A DNA stretch of 64,000 nt from Myxococcus dinghuensis. Lineage in GTDB: Bacteria > Myxococcota > Myxococcia > Myxococcales > Myxococcaceae. Shown in pieces: positions 1 through 8,814 of the stretch. The stretch is taken from contig NZ_JAKCFB010000036.1 of NCBI RefSeq assembly GCF_024198235.1, positions 23,526-87,525 of the forward strand, in the 5' to 3' direction. The notes below the pieces were generated by a model. The model saw only the letters and a list, made by a program, of their open reading frames with translations. It searched no databases and was not told the origin of the DNA. The first letter of the stretch is position 1, and each line of letters opens with the position of its first letter. A program made the translations under genes and the position numbers.

Positions 1-569
1 CCGCGGCCGGGCAATACCTCGACCTGTCGCTGGGGCAGGCGCCGCTGGCGGAGGTGTCGTTGTTCCAGGCGCTGCGCGTGGCCTCCCTCAAGACGGCGCG
101 CTACGGCTTCTGCGCTCCGCTCGTGTGTGGCGCCATGCTGGGCGGGGGCGGCGACGCGCTCCGGCAGGCGCTGGAGCGCGTGGGCCGCCACGTGGGCATG
201 GCCTACCAGCTGCGCGACGACCTCATCGGCCTGTTCGGCGACGCGGCGGTCGCGGGCAAGGCGGTGGACGGGGACTTCCTGCAGGGCAAGCGCACCTTCC
301 CGGTGCTGGCCGCGTTCGCGCGCGCCTCGTCCCGGGGCCGCGCGGAGCTGGAGGCCCTGTGGGCCCTGCCCACGGCGGAGAAGGACGCGCAGGCGCTGGC
401 CCGGGCCCGCGTGCTGGTGGAGGAGTTCGGCGGGCGCGCCGCGTGTGAGCGCATGGTGGAGCGGGCCTCGCGCACCGCGCGCCGCGCGCTCCAGTCGCTG
501 CCCAATCCCAACGGCGTCCGGGACTTGTTGGATGCCCTCATCGTGCGCCTCGCGCACCGGGCGGCGTGA
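1..569 (+). CDS. crtE: Geranylgeranyl diphosphate synthase, CrtE, 5'-truncated
   Basis: C-terminal part of a trans-isoprenyl diphosphate synthase; the frame is open to the window edge, so the start and first Asp-rich motif lie outside. Seen: GQYLDL, the KT pair in LKTARYGF, the second Asp-rich region as QLRDDLIGLFGD (DDxxG rather than DDxxD) and GKRTFPVL, all typical of the family. It makes GGPP, the C20 precursor condensed by CrtB. It ends one base before the crtIb ATG, so it sits in the carotenoid operon. The GGPP chain length is inferred from this context rather than from the sequence. Confidence 0.9.
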   Translation, partial: AAGQYLDLSLGQAPLAEVSLFQALRVASLKTARYGFCAPLVCGAMLGGGGDALRQALERVGRHVGMAYQLRDDLIGLFGDAAVAGKAVDGDFLQGKRTFPVLAAFARASSRGRAELEALWALPTAEKDAQALARARVLVEEFGGRAACERMVERASRTARRALQSLPNPNGVRDLLDALIVRLAHRAA

Positions 570-570
570 C

Positions 571-2133
571 ATGGAGACGACTCGCACACAGGGCCGTCGC
601 GTGGTGGTGGTGGGGGCGGGCGTGGGGGGGCTCGCCGCCGCGGCGCGGCTGGCGCACGCGGGCTTCGACGTCCAGGTCGTGGAGAAGACGGACGGGCCGG
701 GGGGGCGGTGCAACCGGCTCCAGCTTTCGGGCTTCACGTGGGACATCGGTCCCACCATCGTGTTGATGCCGGAGGTGTTCGAGGAGACCTTCCGCGCGCT
801 CGGTCGCCGAATCGAGGACTACCTGACGCTGTCGCGGTGCGAGCCGAACTACCGTGTGCACTTCCGGGACGGCTCCGACGTCACCTTCACCTCCGAGCTG
901 TGCGCCATGGGACGCGAGCTGGAGCGGGTGGAGCCGGGCAGCTACGCGCGCTACCTCGCCTTCCTCGCCCAGGGCCGCGTCCAGTACCGGACCAGCCTGG
1001 ACCACCTGGTGGGCCGCAACTACGCGGGCCTCTCCGACTACCTGTCGCCGCGCGTGCTGGCGCGAATCCTCCAGGTCCGCGCCCACCGGCGGATGTACGC
1101 GGACGTCAGCCGCTTCTTCCAGGACGACCGGCTGCGCGCGGCGATGACGTTCCAGACGATGTACCTGGGGGTCTCCCCGTTCGAGTCCCCCGCGGTGTAC
1201 GGCCTGTTGCCCTTCACCGAGCTGGGCGTGGGCATCTGGTTCCCCCAGGGGGGCCTGTACGCCATCCCCCTGGCGCTGGAGCGGCTGGCGCGCGAGGAGG
1301 GCGTGCGCCTGCGCTACGGCGCGCCGGTGGAGCGCATCCTCACGGACGGTGGCCGGACCACGGGCGTGCGGCTGGAGGGGGGCGAGGTCCTGGAGGCGGA
1401 CGCGGTGCTGTGCAACGCGGACCTGCCGTACGCGTACGAGAAGCTGCTGGACCCGGCGGCCACCACGCTCAAGCGCAAGGCGTCGCTGCGCTACACGTCC
1501 AGCGGCTACATGCTCTACCTGGGGATGCGCCGTCGCTATCCCCAGTTGAACCACCACACCGTGGTGTTCGGCCGCGACTACCGGGGCTCGTTCGAGGACA
1601 TCTTCCAGCGCTTCCGCGTGCCGGAGGACCCGAGCTTCTACATCAACGCGCCCACGCGCACGGACGCCTCGCTGGCGCCGGAAGGCAAGGACGCGCTCTA
1701 CGTCCTCGTGCCCGTGCCGCACCAGCACCCGGGGTTGGACTGGCGCGAGGAGGGGCCGCGCGTGCGCGCCAAGGTCTTCGCCCGGATGGCGGAGCTGGGC
1801 TTCCCGGACCTCGAGTCGGACATCGAGGTGGAGCGCGTGTTCACGCCGGATGACTGGGCGGGCACGTTCAACCTGGCGCGGGGCAGCGCGTTCGGACTGG
1901 CGCAGAACTTCCGCCAGATTGGTCCCTTCCGGCCGGCGAACCAGGACGCGCGCGTGCGCAACCTGTTCTTCGTCGGGGCGTCCACGCAGCCGGGCACGGG
2001 GCTGCCCACGGTGCTCATCTCCGCGCGGCTGGTGACGGAGCGGCTGCTCGACTGGGCGAAGCAGACGGGCGCGAGGTTGGAGCCGCGAGTGGGGCCGACG
2101 GAGTCTGCGTCTTCGATGGAGGTGGCGGCGTGA
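571..2133 (+). CDS. crtIb: Phytoene/phytofluene desaturase CrtIb
   Basis: 520-aa FAD-dependent carotenoid desaturase. The N-terminal Rossmann motif VVVGAGVGGLAAAARLA is followed by an acidic strand end (VVEKTDGPGGRC), and the C-terminus has the CrtI-type FFVGASTQPGTGLPTVL signature. Myxobacteria use two CrtI-type enzymes: CrtIa (encoded elsewhere) starts phytoene desaturation and CrtIb continues to lycopene; operon position supports CrtIb here. ATG 571 is chosen because it follows the crtE stop by one base and precedes the dinucleotide-binding motif by about ten residues. The frame is open further upstream inside crtE, but that stretch is only a shadow. Confidence 0.92.
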   Translation: METTRTQGRRVVVVGAGVGGLAAAARLAHAGFDVQVVEKTDGPGGRCNRLQLSGFTWDIGPTIVLMPEVFEETFRALGRRIEDYLTLSRCEPNYRVHFRDGSDVTFTSELCAMGRELERVEPGSYARYLAFLAQGRVQYRTSLDHLVGRNYAGLSDYLSPRVLARILQVRAHRRMYADVSRFFQDDRLRAAMTFQTMYLGVSPFESPAVYGLLPFTELGVGIWFPQGGLYAIPLALERLAREEGVRLRYGAPVERILTDGGRTTGVRLEGGEVLEADAVLCNADLPYAYEKLLDPAATTLKRKASLRYTSSGYMLYLGMRRRYPQLNHHTVVFGRDYRGSFEDIFQRFRVPEDPSFYINAPTRTDASLAPEGKDALYVLVPVPHQHPGLDWREEGPRVRAKVFARMAELGFPDLESDIEVERVFTPDDWAGTFNLARGSAFGLAQNFRQIGPFRPANQDARVRNLFFVGASTQPGTGLPTVLISARLVTERLLDWAKQTGARLEPRVGPTESASSMEVAA

Positions 2134-3161
2134 GCACGTCGGGCGTGGGCACGTCGGAGGAGCGGGCGCTCATCCGGCGCGGGTACTGGCTGGCGGAGCG
2201 GGTCACCCGTCATCACGCGAAGAGCTTCTTCTTCGCCTCGTATCTGTTGTTCGGTCAGCGGCGCAGGTCCGCCTTCGCGTTGTATGCGTTCTGCCGGCGG
2301 CTCGACGACCTGGTGGACGACACGTCCGAGGCGGCGGGTGCGTTGTCGGAGCGGTTGGCCAAGGCGCGGCGGATGGTGGCGGAGCTGTACGTGCCGATGC
2401 CGGAGCTGGCGTCGCGGGAGCTGGGGCCTCCGTCCGGGCGGCTGACGGGCGCGGCGGCGCGCTCGCCGTGGGACGCGGGGGAGTTCGCGGCGCTCGAGCA
2501 CACCGTGCGCCACTACCGCATCCCCGAGCAGCCCTTCCAGGACCTCATCTCCGGCATGGAGATGGACCTGACGAAGCACCGCTACACGACGTGGGACGAG
2601 CTGGACCTGTACTGCTACCGCGTGGCGGGCGTGGTGGGGCTGATGCTGACGCCGGTGCTGGGGTGCTCGGACGAGGCGGCGGTGCAGCCGGCGGCCGACC
2701 TGGGGCGGGCGATGCAGCTCACCAACATCCTGCGCGACGTGCGCGAGGACCTGGAGCGCGGGCGGGTGTACCTGCCAGCCGAGGAGCTGGCGGCGTTCGG
2801 GTTGTCCGAGGACGACCTGCGGCGTGGGCAGGTGGACGCGCGGTGGCGGGAGTTCATGCGCTTCCAGGTGGAGCGCTCGCGTGCCTACTACGCGAAGGCG
2901 GCGGCGGGGGTGCACTACCTCACCGGCTTCGGCAGCCAGCGGATGGTGCGGCTGATGGGCGCCATCTACGGCGACATCCTGCGCGACATCGAGGCGCGGG
3001 ACTACGACGTGTTCAGCGCGCGGGCCTATGTCCCCACGCGGCGCAAGCTGGCGCTGGCGGGCGCGGCCTTCCTCCGGCCGCGAGCGGTGCTCCCCGCGCC
3101 GCCGGGCGAGGTGCGGATGCCCCTGCTTCCGAGCGGCGTGGGGGACCTGCGGCATGGCTGA
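2130..3161 (+). CDS. crtB: Phytoene synthase CrtB
   Basis: 343-aa squalene/phytoene synthase that condenses two GGPP to 15-cis-phytoene. Seen: the KSFFFAS motif, first Asp-rich motif FCRRLDDLVDD near residue 55 and second Asp-rich motif LTNILRDVREDLERGRVYLP near residue 200. It starts at GTG 2130 in a GTGA overlap with the crtIb stop, implying translational coupling. An insert around residues 85-105, rich in Gly, Pro and Ala, lengthens it slightly over many bacterial CrtB proteins. Confidence 0.95.
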   Translation: MSTSGVGTSEERALIRRGYWLAERVTRHHAKSFFFASYLLFGQRRRSAFALYAFCRRLDDLVDDTSEAAGALSERLAKARRMVAELYVPMPELASRELGPPSGRLTGAAARSPWDAGEFAALEHTVRHYRIPEQPFQDLISGMEMDLTKHRYTTWDELDLYCYRVAGVVGLMLTPVLGCSDEAAVQPAADLGRAMQLTNILRDVREDLERGRVYLPAEELAAFGLSEDDLRRGQVDARWREFMRFQVERSRAYYAKAAAGVHYLTGFGSQRMVRLMGAIYGDILRDIEARDYDVFSARAYVPTRRKLALAGAAFLRPRAVLPAPPGEVRMPLLPSGVGDLRHG

Positions 3162-4479
3162 CGAGCGCGTGAAGGCGTTGCAGGTGCGGCGGACCTCCCG
3201 CCTGTCGGGCTTCTACCGGCAGACCCCCGAGCGGCGACGCGCGCGGCTGGTGGAGGCGCGGTGGGTGACGCCGGACGAGGTCGACGCGCTGGCGGGGCTG
3301 GCGGGCTTCGACGAGGCGTGCGCGGACGCGATGGTGGAGAACGTCATCGGCCTGCACGGGTTGCCGCTGGGGCTGGCGCTCAACTTCCTGGTCGATGGCG
3401 TGGAGCGGCTGGTGCCCATGGCGGTGGAGGAGCCCTCCATCATCGCCGCGGCGTCGCTGGCGGCGCGGCTGTGCGCGGAGGGCGGAGGCTTCACCGTGGT
3501 GACGGACCCGCCCATCACCACCGCGCAGGTGCAGTTGCTCGACGTGCGCTCCGTGGCGGATGCCCGCGCGACGCTGCTGTCGATGGCGCCCGTGCTGTTG
3601 GCGGAGGTCGACGCGCTCATCCCCGCGATGCGCGCGCGCGGCGGTGGGGCTCGCGAGCTGGAGGTCCGGGTGTTGGATGCCACGACGCTCGTGGTGCACC
3701 TGCACGTCGACACGCGCGACGCCATGGGGGCCAACTGCGTGAACTCCGTGGCGGAGGGCATGGCGTCACGGTTGGCGGAGCTCACGGGCGCGCGGGCGGG
3801 GTTGAAGATCCTCACCAACCTGGCGGACCGCCGGACGGTGCGGGTGAGCGCGCGTGTGCCGGTGGCGGCGCTGGTGACGGAGAACTTCCAGGATGGGGTC
3901 GCGGTGCGCGACGGCATCCTGGAGGCGCAGCACTTCGCGGAGCTGGACCCGTACCGGGCCGTCACCCACAACAAGGGCGTGATGAACGGCGTGGACGCGG
4001 TGCTCGTGGCCTGTGGCAACGACTGGCGCGCCGTGGAGGCGGGGGCACATGCGTGGGCGGCGCGGTCGGGTGTCTACCGTCCGCTCACCGCGTGGCGCGT
4101 GGGGGGGGATGGGGCGCTGGAGGGAGAGCTGTGGATGCCGCTGGCGACGTCGACGGCGGGGGGCGCGGCGCGGACACACCCCGGCGTGCAACGGGCGCTG
4201 AAGCTGGCGCGGGTCTCCGGGGCGCTGGACCTGGCGGCGCTCGCGGGCGCCGCGGGGCTGGCCACCAACCTGTCGGCGCTGCGGGCGTTGTCGACGGAGG
4301 GCATCCAGCGGGGGCACATGGCGCTGCACGCGCGCCGCGTGGCCGCCGAGGCCGGGGCGAGCGGTGACCTCATCGAAATCGTGGCGGAGCGCCTGTCGCG
4401 CGAGCGCGTGTATCGCCCCGAGCGCGCCCGGGAGATTCTCGCCGCGGAGGTGGCGCAGCTCCGGGGAGGGTGCCCATGA
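3154..4479 (+). CDS. Class II HMG-CoA reductase in the carotenoid operon
   Basis: 441-aa hydroxymethylglutaryl-CoA reductase of the class II (bacterial) type, close to the usual ~430 aa. Seen: ENVIGLHGLPLG near residue 60, EEPSIIAAAS near residue 90, DAMGANCVNSVAE near residue 190 and the GVMNGVDAVLVACGNDWRAVEAGAHA region near residue 275. Class II enzymes interconvert HMG-CoA and mevalonate. Placement between crtB and crtD suggests it boosts mevalonate supply for light-induced carotenoids, rather than being the housekeeping copy (inference). It starts 8 bases inside crtB and its stop forms ATGA with the following small ORF. Confidence 0.9.
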   Translation: MADERVKALQVRRTSRLSGFYRQTPERRRARLVEARWVTPDEVDALAGLAGFDEACADAMVENVIGLHGLPLGLALNFLVDGVERLVPMAVEEPSIIAAASLAARLCAEGGGFTVVTDPPITTAQVQLLDVRSVADARATLLSMAPVLLAEVDALIPAMRARGGGARELEVRVLDATTLVVHLHVDTRDAMGANCVNSVAEGMASRLAELTGARAGLKILTNLADRRTVRVSARVPVAALVTENFQDGVAVRDGILEAQHFAELDPYRAVTHNKGVMNGVDAVLVACGNDWRAVEAGAHAWAARSGVYRPLTAWRVGGDGALEGELWMPLATSTAGGAARTHPGVQRALKLARVSGALDLAALAGAAGLATNLSALRALSTEGIQRGHMALHARRVAAEAGASGDLIEIVAERLSRERVYRPERAREILAAEVAQLRGGCP

Positions 4480-4589
4480 GCGCCCCGTGTCTCGCGCGGC
4501 CCGTGCTCCGCACCCACTGTGGTGGAGTGCTCCCGCGCCGCGTGGTCGCCGTCGGTGCCCTCCCGCCTGTGCGCGAGGTCCGGTCATGA
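4476..4589 (+). CDS. 37-aa small ORF coupled at both ends between HMGR and crtD
   Basis: A short open frame from ATG 4476 to TGA 4587-4589. Its ATG overlaps the HMGR stop as ATGA and its own TGA overlaps the crtD ATG as ATGA, the same arrangement used by most adjacent gene pairs in this operon. The peptide is Arg/Val/Pro-rich with two Cys (begins MSAPCLARPVLRTHCGG) and matches no family I know. It may be a real microprotein, or simply a reading bridge that lets ribosomes finishing HMGR reach crtD across what would otherwise be a 106-base gap. The double overlap is seen directly; translation is not shown. Confidence 0.5.
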   Translation: MSAPCLARPVLRTHCGGVLPRRVVAVGALPPVREVRS

Positions 4590-6046
4590 AGACCCAGCGC
4601 GTCGCGGTCATCGGTGGTGGCATCGGCGGGTTGACCGCCGCGGGGCTCCTGGCGAAGGAGGGCCATGCCGTCACCCTCTTCGAGGGCGGGGACTCGCTGG
4701 GCGGCAAGGCGCGCGCCGTCACCGTGGATGGCGTGACGCTGGACACCGGGCCCACGTTGCTGACGCTGCCCGACCTGGTGCGCGGGACGTTCGAGCGGCT
4801 GGACGCGCTGGACCTGCTGCCCCCGCTCACGGAGCTGGAGCCGCAGTGCACGTATCGCTTCGCGGACGGCTGCGGCTTCACCGCCTACAAGGACCTGGAG
4901 CGCACGGCGGACAGCGCCTGCAACGAGGTGAAGCCCAGCGAGGGGCGGGGGGTGCGCAGCTTCTACGCGGAGGCCGCCGCCATCTGGAGCGCCGCCGGTG
5001 AGCCGTACCTGGAGGCACCCTTCGAGGGCATGGCCGGGTTCATGACCCGCGTGGCCCGCCGGGGCATCGGCGCCGTGCTGGCCGGGATGAAGCTGTCCAG
5101 CCTGCACGCGCTGGCCTCGAAGCACTTCAAGACGGACCACCTGCGCCAGTACGCGGGGCGCTTCGCCACCTACGCGGGCGCTTCTCCCTACGAGGCCAGC
5201 GCGGCCTTCGCGCTGATCCCCCACATCGAGCACGCCTATGGCGTCCACCATGCACGGGGCGGCGTGGGCGCGCTGGTGGAGGCGCTCGGGACCGCGGCGC
5301 GTCGGCTGGGCGTCGCCGTGCGGCTGCGCACGCATGCGCGCTTCACGCGAGAGGGCGCGGGCTACCGCGTCGGTCCTCCGGACGGCGAGGAGTCGTTCGA
5401 CAGCGTGGTGGTGAACGCGGACCCCCTGGCGTCACTGCGCCGCGAGGACGAGCCGCTGGCGCTCTCCGGCTTCGTGCTGCTGCTCGAGGTGGAGGGCCGT
5501 CCCGCGCTGCCCCACCACACGGTGATGTTCGGCGGAGACTATCGGCGCGAATTCGACGAGCTGTTCACGGGACGGCTCGCGACCGACCCCACGGTGTACT
5601 TCTGCAACCCGTCCGCCAGCGACGCGACCATGACGCCTCCGGGGCGCACGGGCTTGTTCGTCATGGTGAACGCGCCGCCGCTGCCCCGGGGCACCGAGCA
5701 CGCGGAGGCCGCCGCGCGCGCCTGGGAGCTCCAGGCCGAGCGCGTGAAGGCGCAGATGTTCGAGAAGCTCCACCTGCACTTCCCGGAGCTGAAGGGACGC
5801 GTGCGGGTGCTGGGGCAGCGCTCGCCGGTGGACCTGGCCGCGCAGGGCGCACCCGGCGGTTCCATCTACGGCTTCCTGCCGCACGGCAAGCTGGGGCCCT
5901 TCCGCAGGCCCCGTATCCGAGGTGGCACCCCGGGCTTGTTCTTCACGGGCGGCGGCACGCACCCCGGGGGCGGCGTGCCCCTGGTGATGCTGTCCGGTCG
6001 CTTCGCCGCGGAGCTGGCCTCCGCGCATCTCCGGAGAGGGCAATGA
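4586..6046 (+). CDS. crtD: Hydroxyneurosporene/methoxyneurosporene-type desaturase CrtD
   Basis: 486-aa FAD-dependent CrtI-family protein. The dinucleotide-binding motif VAVIGGGIGGLTAAGLLA starts at residue 6, followed by LGGKARAVTVDGVTLDTGPTLL, and the C-terminal FAD motif is GLFFTGGGTHPGGGVPLVMLSG. GGGTHPGGGVP is the form usual in CrtD/CrtI enzymes. CrtD introduces the 3,4 double bond in acyclic hydroxylated carotenoids; the adjacent crtC hydratase supports CrtD over another CrtI. ATG 4586 is chosen at the ATGA junction with the small ORF; the longer upstream frame overlaps HMGR and lacks family features. Confidence 0.87.
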   Translation: MKTQRVAVIGGGIGGLTAAGLLAKEGHAVTLFEGGDSLGGKARAVTVDGVTLDTGPTLLTLPDLVRGTFERLDALDLLPPLTELEPQCTYRFADGCGFTAYKDLERTADSACNEVKPSEGRGVRSFYAEAAAIWSAAGEPYLEAPFEGMAGFMTRVARRGIGAVLAGMKLSSLHALASKHFKTDHLRQYAGRFATYAGASPYEASAAFALIPHIEHAYGVHHARGGVGALVEALGTAARRLGVAVRLRTHARFTREGAGYRVGPPDGEESFDSVVVNADPLASLRREDEPLALSGFVLLLEVEGRPALPHHTVMFGGDYRREFDELFTGRLATDPTVYFCNPSASDATMTPPGRTGLFVMVNAPPLPRGTEHAEAAARAWELQAERVKAQMFEKLHLHFPELKGRVRVLGQRSPVDLAAQGAPGGSIYGFLPHGKLGPFRRPRIRGGTPGLFFTGGGTHPGGGVPLVMLSGRFAAELASAHLRRGQ

Positions 6047-6966
6047 TGCGGTTGGGAGACATCCCCGCGCTGCCGGACGAGGCCGGCGCCTACCGCTGGT
6101 TCTATGCCGACGTCACGGCCGGCCCGTTCAGCGCCGTGTGCATCTTCATGCTCGGCTCGCTCTTCTCCCCGCGCTACTCGGTGGCGGCCCGACGCGGAGG
6201 GCTCCCCCTGGAGCACAGCGCGGTGAACTTCGCGCTGTACCACGAGGGCGTTCGCCGGCTGTGGGTGCTCAGCGAGTACCCACGCGCGGAGCTGGAGTCG
6301 CCCGGGCGGCTGCGCATCGGTCGCTCGACGTTGACGTATGGCGAGTCGGGCACGGTGTGCATGGAGGTGGAGGACTGGACCGCGCCCTGGGGGCGCCCCG
6401 TCAGCGCGCGCCTGACGCTGGAGCCCCTCACCCCCATGGGTGAGGTCGTCCGACTCATGCCCGGACTGCCGCATTACTGGCAGGCCCTCGCCCCGCGCTC
6501 GCGGGCACGGCTCGAGGTCCCCTCGCTCGGCGTCACGGCCGACGGGCTCGGCTACCACGACACCAACCATGGCGATGAGCTGCTCGGGGAGCGGCTCGCG
6601 GGTTGGCACTGGTCGCGCACGCATCGCCAGGACGCGACGGTGGTCGACTACCACCTGCCGGATGGCGTGGGCCCGCTGCGGGTGACGGCGCGCGCCAACG
6701 GCGTTCGCTGCGAGCGCGGCGCCGAGGTGGAGACGCGGCCCACCAACTTCACCGGCTGGGGCCTGCGCGTGCCCACCCGGCTGCATGCGGGCAACACCGT
6801 GGTGGGGCAGGCCCGGCTCCTGGAGTCGTCGCCCTTCTACGCGCGGCTCGAGGCCCGACATGGCGCGCTCGACGCGATGGGCGAGGTGGCCGACTTCCGC
6901 CGCTTCCACTCGCCGCTCATCCGCTGGATGGCGCACTTCCGCACGCGCGTGGAGAGGGCCGCATGA
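6043..6966 (+). CDS. crtC: Carotenoid 1,2-hydratase CrtC
   Basis: 307-aa hydroxyneurosporene synthase-type hydratase that adds water at the C1,2 double bond of acyclic carotenoid ends, giving a 1-hydroxyl that can be glycosylated. Seen: family N-terminus with YRWFYADV and a FSPRYS segment, and a late Trp/His-rich GYHDTNHGDE region near residue 170 including GWHWSRTH, characteristic of CrtC proteins. ATG 6043 overlaps the crtD stop (ATGATG). The crtD-crtC pairing matches other myxobacterial carotenoid operons. Confidence 0.87.
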   Translation: MMRLGDIPALPDEAGAYRWFYADVTAGPFSAVCIFMLGSLFSPRYSVAARRGGLPLEHSAVNFALYHEGVRRLWVLSEYPRAELESPGRLRIGRSTLTYGESGTVCMEVEDWTAPWGRPVSARLTLEPLTPMGEVVRLMPGLPHYWQALAPRSRARLEVPSLGVTADGLGYHDTNHGDELLGERLAGWHWSRTHRQDATVVDYHLPDGVGPLRVTARANGVRCERGAEVETRPTNFTGWGLRVPTRLHAGNTVVGQARLLESSPFYARLEARHGALDAMGEVADFRRFHSPLIRWMAHFRTRVERAA

Positions 6967-8081
6967 GCGCGCTCGTCCTCCTCGGCCTCGGCTGGGCGGT
7001 GCTGGCCACGGGCTTCAGCGCGGTGGCGCTCGCGCGGCTCCTGCGGGCACGCCGCTCCACGACGCGCGCCGTGTCCCCACCTCCCGTCCTCCTCCTGCGC
7101 CCCGTGGACGCACCCACGCCTCGCGAGCTCGAGAACCTGTCCCTGCCCGTGACGTACGCGGGCGTGCTGGAGCAGGTGGTCGTGTCGCCGTTCCGGCCGC
7201 GCCTGCCTCCCGACGTGCGCTGGCTCCCGAGCGACCCCCCGACGCCGAACCGCAAGGTGGGCCACCTGCTCTACGCGCTGGGGACCCTGCCCACCGGAGG
7301 ACGCGTCGTGCTCGCGGTGGACGCGGACGTGGCGGTGACGGGAGAACTGGTGGAGGCCCTCGCGACCCCGGTGGTGAACGGCGCCTCGCTGTGCACCGCG
7401 CCGCCGCTGCCCGTGGACGCGAGGGACCTGGCCGGTCGCGCCATGGCCGGCCTGCTGCGCTACACCCACCACAGCTTCCGGGCGCTCCACGCGATGAGCG
7501 CGGGCGCGAAGGCGGTCTGCGGCAAGGCCCTGGCGCTGTCCCCGGCGGCCCGGACGGAGCTGGCCGCGCTGGGGGACCACATCGGCGAGGACCTGGAGCT
7601 GTCCAAGCGCCTGCACGCGCGCGGCCTGGACGTCGCGCTGAGCGAGGTGCCCGCCGTGGTGCCCATGGGCGTGGTGGACTCGTGGAACATTCCATTGTCA
7701 CGCTTCACGCGCTGGATGCGGGTGCTGGCCAGCCACCGGCCGGCGCTCTACCCGACGGTGCCGTTGCTGTTCACCCCCACGGTGCCGCTCGTCGTGCTGG
7801 CGGTGGTCGTGGGCTCGCCGGTGCTGTCGCTCGCGGTGGCGGTGCTCGCGGGGGTGCGCACGCTGCTGGCGCTCCGGCTGGCGGCCCTCGATGGCCTCGT
7901 GGGGGAGCGGCGGTGGTCCGCGCTGACTGGGTGGTTGGCGGGCGAGGCGCTGTTGCTGGCGGCCTTCGTGGGGTCGCTCGGAAAATCAGGGACGGTGACG
8001 TGGCGAGGGTATACGTACGCGCTGCGTCCAGGCGGCCGCATGGTGCGGGTGTGGCCGGAGCTGACGGGAGGACCGGGATGA
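6963..8081 (+). CDS. Membrane GT2/GT21-like glycosyltransferase, probable carotenoid glucosyltransferase
   Basis: 372-aa ceramide-glucosyltransferase-like enzyme. An N-terminal membrane helix (first ~25 residues) precedes a GT-A domain with VDADV (DxD-type) near residue 120, ED(LELSKRL) near residue 215 and RFTRWMRV near residue 245, the D,D,D,(Q/R)xxRW pattern of the GT21 group; C-terminal hydrophobic helices follow. Myxobacterial carotenoids are commonly glucosylated and acylated at a tertiary hydroxyl. With crtC upstream and an acyltransferase downstream, this is the likely glucosyltransferase (inference). ATGA overlaps at both ends. Confidence 0.75.
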   Translation: MSALVLLGLGWAVLATGFSAVALARLLRARRSTTRAVSPPPVLLLRPVDAPTPRELENLSLPVTYAGVLEQVVVSPFRPRLPPDVRWLPSDPPTPNRKVGHLLYALGTLPTGGRVVLAVDADVAVTGELVEALATPVVNGASLCTAPPLPVDARDLAGRAMAGLLRYTHHSFRALHAMSAGAKAVCGKALALSPAARTELAALGDHIGEDLELSKRLHARGLDVALSEVPAVVPMGVVDSWNIPLSRFTRWMRVLASHRPALYPTVPLLFTPTVPLVVLAVVVGSPVLSLAVAVLAGVRTLLALRLAALDGLVGERRWSALTGWLAGEALLLAAFVGSLGKSGTVTWRGYTYALRPGGRMVRVWPELTGGPG

Positions 8082-8458
8082 CCTACGCGCGTTTCCTCGG
8101 GCTGTTCGTGCTCGTGCCCATCGTCGTCCAGCTCTGGTGCTACCGGAGGACCTTCTCCGTGCGGACCCTGGCGCCCATGGGCCTGCTGCTGTGCGTCGTG
8201 TACGCGGCCACCTCTCCGTGGGACAACCTGGCGGTGAAGTGGGGGCTGTGGGGCTTCGACCCGGAGCGCATCTGGGGCATCAAGCTGGGCTGGCTGCCGC
8301 TGGAGGAGTACCTCTTCTTCGGACTCCAGACGCTGCTGGTGGGCCTGTGGGCCCGTGCCCGGTTGGCGCGCGTGACGGGGAAGGCTCCGGAGCCGAAGGT
8401 CGATGTCCCAGGAACGGCCCGGGACGCGGGACTCACCCCCGGGGAGGTGTCGCCATGA
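8078..8458 (+). CDS. crtYc: Heterodimeric lycopene cyclase subunit CrtYc
   Basis: 126-aa membrane protein of the lycopene cyclase domain family (about three helices). The conserved loop WGFDPERIWGIKLGWLPLEE with PLEEYLFF is the signature of CrtYc/CarR-type cyclases, whose acidic pair is thought to protonate the lycopene end. It acts with CrtYd; neither half alone is a complete cyclase. A hydrophilic tail of ~30 residues ends at the ATGA overlap with crtYd. Confidence 0.9.
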   Translation: MTYARFLGLFVLVPIVVQLWCYRRTFSVRTLAPMGLLLCVVYAATSPWDNLAVKWGLWGFDPERIWGIKLGWLPLEEYLFFGLQTLLVGLWARARLARVTGKAPEPKVDVPGTARDAGLTPGEVSP

Positions 8459-8814
8459 TGGAGTCTCGCTGGGCCTATCTCATCCACCTGCTCGCGTGGA
8501 CGCTGCCCCTCATCGCCTTCCAGCTCGCGGTCCTGGTGCATCACTACAAGGACCGCGCGGGCGCGGTGCTCAAGGCGGTGCTGCCGCCCGCGTTCGTGGT
8601 GGGCGTGTACCTGGCGGTGGCGGACCACCTGGCCATCTCCACCGGCATCTGGAACTTCGGCGAGGGCAAGCACCTGGGCATCTACCTGGGCCTGGTGCCG
8701 CTGGAGGAGGTGCTCTTCTTCCTCATCACCAGCGTGCTGGTGTCGCTGGGACTCGCGCTCTTCACGGGCCTCGTCGAGCTCATCCACCAGAAGAAGGCGG
8801 CCAGGGCGTCGTGA
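8455..8814 (+). CDS. crtYd: Heterodimeric lycopene cyclase subunit CrtYd
   Basis: 119-aa membrane protein, second half of the heterodimeric lycopene beta-cyclase. Seen: GIWNFGEGKHLGIYLGLVPLEE followed by LFFLITS, the counterpart of the CrtYc motif, and three to four hydrophobic helices. Overlap with crtYc (ATGATG) suits stoichiometric synthesis of the two subunits. It ends in a GTGA overlap with the acyltransferase gene. Confidence 0.9.
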   Translation: MMESRWAYLIHLLAWTLPLIAFQLAVLVHHYKDRAGAVLKAVLPPAFVVGVYLAVADHLAISTGIWNFGEGKHLGIYLGLVPLEEVLFFLITSVLVSLGLALFTGLVELIHQKKAARAS

